Notes under the pieces: model-generated | Databases searched by the model: none | What the model was told of the DNA's origin: nothing | What the model saw: the letters and a program-made list of their open reading frames with translations, nothing else | Shown: positions 62,698 to 64,000 of the stretch, piece by piece | Numbering within the stretch: the stretch's first letter is position 1 | Layout of the letters: every line of letters starts with the position of its first letter | Assembly: GCA_018136815.1 (NCBI GenBank) | Contig: CM030940.1 | Coordinates: 1,680,213-1,744,212 of the forward strand | DNA from: Isochrysis galbana | Lineage: Eukaryota; Haptophyta; Isochrysidales; Isochrysidaceae | DNA length: 64,000 nt | Direction of reading: 5' to 3' | Translations under genes and position numbers: made by a program

Positions 62698-63479
62698 GGC
62701 TGGGCGGATCGGGATGGATAGGCTGGGGCTGAGGGATTGGAGAGGTTTGGTATTGAGGTAGTGTTGAGAACGAGGGACGAGAACGGGAACGAGAACGAGA
62801 ACGAGAGCGACGAACGAAGAACGACAGACGACAGACGGCTAGGGGCCGATGGACCGACGAGATGACCTACACTCACGTCAACACTCTCCACACTAACGTA
62901 TCCCTATCACGGAACGCACAGGAACCCGCTGGCAGATCGAACAAGGAAGAGAATGCCGACAAGAGAGCGACGGGGCGACGGACGATCCGACGGGGCGACA
63001 GTTACGCACAGGAATAAGGAGGGAATCTTTCGAAAACCCTTAAGTGATTTGATGAAGACCGAAGTAAAATAGCGCCACGATATAATCCAACGGCCAACAC
63101 CTGAGGGGGAATCAGGGTCACACATGGGGGCGGTTCCTTGCACCGGCGATACCTGATCGCGCGACTTAGCCTAAAACGCGAGGAGCGCGCAAGGAGGTGA
63201 GCCAGGTGAGGGGCAAGCAGGCGACAAAGGAGGCGATAAAGGAGGCGAGGGCAACAAGGGCGAATGGACGAATGTAGGACACTGCGACGGTGACTCGTGG
63301 CTAGCCTGCGAGGAGGGAACGCAAAACAACTTCTAAAACAAAAAGGTCGATCGCGGATGCGACAACGGCATACCGGCGGAAATATACAAAATACACGAGA
63401 CACTCGTCGCGCCGATCCTGAGTAGACAGTAGACTGTACAATCAATCCCTGGGAACGGGAGTGCTCCCGTTCACCATGA
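62698..63479 (-). mobile_element. Leader and LTR-like sequence
   Basis: The minus strand from about 63372 reads TGTCGCATCCGCGATCGACC, the LTR start family, and continues into a leader ending at the gag-like ATG 62697. It has similarity blocks to 45300-45767. Frames in it are Ser/Arg-rich without domains. Confidence 0.5.
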
Positions 63480-63690
63480 GCCATGAGGGAAGACGCTGAT
63501 GGGCTTCAGCTCGTCAGCAGAGGAAGGCGGGAAGGCGGGCTTGGGCGAGGGCGAGGACGGCGCGGCTAAAGCGACATCGAGCGAGCGGTGCGAGAACGAG
63601 GGAACGCAGAGAATCATAACGATAAATGCCGGATCCGGATGAAAGAGAAAGAGAATTCTAGCGAGTGTCGATTCGCGAATGCGACACACT
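63480..63690 (-). mobile_element. Short LTR/gag-start fragment
   Basis: It runs from TGTCGCATTCGCGAATCGAC (63688-63669, minus) almost directly to the gag-like start region (CGATGTCGCTTTAGCC near 63570), then CTTCCTCTGCTGACGAGCTGAAG. Compared with 24603-23640, the leader has a deletion of several hundred bases. Confidence 0.6.
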
Positions 63691-64000
63691 CCGCTTCGAA
63701 TTTGGAGTCGTTGGGTTTACCCATGGAACCTGGAAGCCGCTGCGTGCTGCGTAACAATCGACCCATTTTAGCGATTTGGCTAGGTTTAGATAGTCCGGGA
63801 CTAAGAATTGCGTGTCGTCGGCGAATTGGCTGAGTTTAAGTTCCGCTCCGTTGATGACGACACCTTCTATGTTGTCGTCGGTATTGTTCGTACCGCACCG
63901 GTCAAGCAAGTCGCGAGTGCGGCCGGGCGAAGTGTGAGATCTTATAGCTAGTGCGAGAGTAGCTGATTTAAGACTATCAGGAAGTTTCCTCTTAATACTG
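63691..64000 (-). mobile_element. Non-LTR reverse transcriptase fragment (FADD motif), runs off the edge
   Basis: The minus frame reads GVVINGAELKLSQFADDTQFLV, with the FADD catalytic motif of LINE RTs, then LNLAKSLKWVDCYAARSGFQV, the usual following helix and SGxxxN region. The frame has no stop between the window edge side and 63691. It is cut at 63690 by the LTR start of the neighbouring fragment. Confidence 0.85.

Noticed and set aside
1..64000. CRISPR arrays, bacterial operons, ribosomal RNA genes or ribosome-binding sites
   Set aside because: No regularly spaced short repeats of CRISPR type and no rRNA sequence were seen. Introns and non-LTR elements show that the DNA is eukaryotic nuclear.

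Overview
The window is nuclear DNA of a GC-rich unicellular eukaryote. Coding regions are split by GT-AG introns (about 66-610 nt, donors often GTGNGN). Purine/pyrimidine microsatellites are long, and Copia, Ty3/gypsy, non-LTR and TIR elements are all present. A SulP-STAS-CNBD transporter, a hybrid histidine kinase, a SHSW/TIR-like ankyrin protein and a Pro-Ser-rich wall-type membrane protein together suggest a microalga. A haptophyte-like lineage is my best guess, but nothing here proves it. A 100-base assembly gap lies at 9301-9400.

Layout. 1-2400: Copia debris. 3071-5386 (-): MGC-anchored TIR-like/ankyrin gene with a purine-rich upstream tract. 6558-12442: two independent insertions of a 1.15 kb non-LTR-like element in opposite orientation, each with a 16-bp target duplication. 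Between them lie a third relative interrupted by a hAT MITE, the gap, and a signal-peptide/polyproline/membrane-protein gene. 15065-18166 (-): symplekin/Pta1. 18390-19945: LINE endonuclease and gypsy RT fragments. 20669-23415 (+): four-exon coiled-coil protein. 23520-26031: TIR element filled with nested retroelement pieces. 26340-27003 (-): small secreted or plastid-type KOW-like protein. 28608-31940 (+): tropomodulin-like protein. 32994-33881: hAT remnant truncating an ankyrin gene (33882-34728, -). 35533-36437: TIR element holding a cytochrome b561 gene fragment. 36777-39166 (+): LRR / J-domain / pseudophosphatase fusion. 39167-41896: transposon debris. 41897-44576 (+): six-exon membrane hybrid histidine kinase. 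46018-48289 (+): Trm7/FTSJ1 tRNA methyltransferase with a 4-nt first coding exon. 48687-50090 (-): acidic disordered protein. 50388-52413: repeats. 53120-58665 (-): SulP/STAS/cyclic-nucleotide-fold transporter. 58700-64000: CT-rich DNA and gypsy, LTR and LINE pieces.

The host genes form no operon or evident pathway. They cover mRNA 3'-end processing, tRNA modification, two-component signalling, anion or amino-acid transport, cytoskeleton and chaperone/phosphatase-like functions. Exon structures given as joined segments were worked out by hand from reading frame and splice phase; no transcript evidence was available. The most unusual items are the J-domain-split pseudophosphatase, the tropomodulin-like protein with repeated PSW...LRS motifs, and the non-LTR family with a palindromic 5' box and in-frame internal-deletion ORFs.
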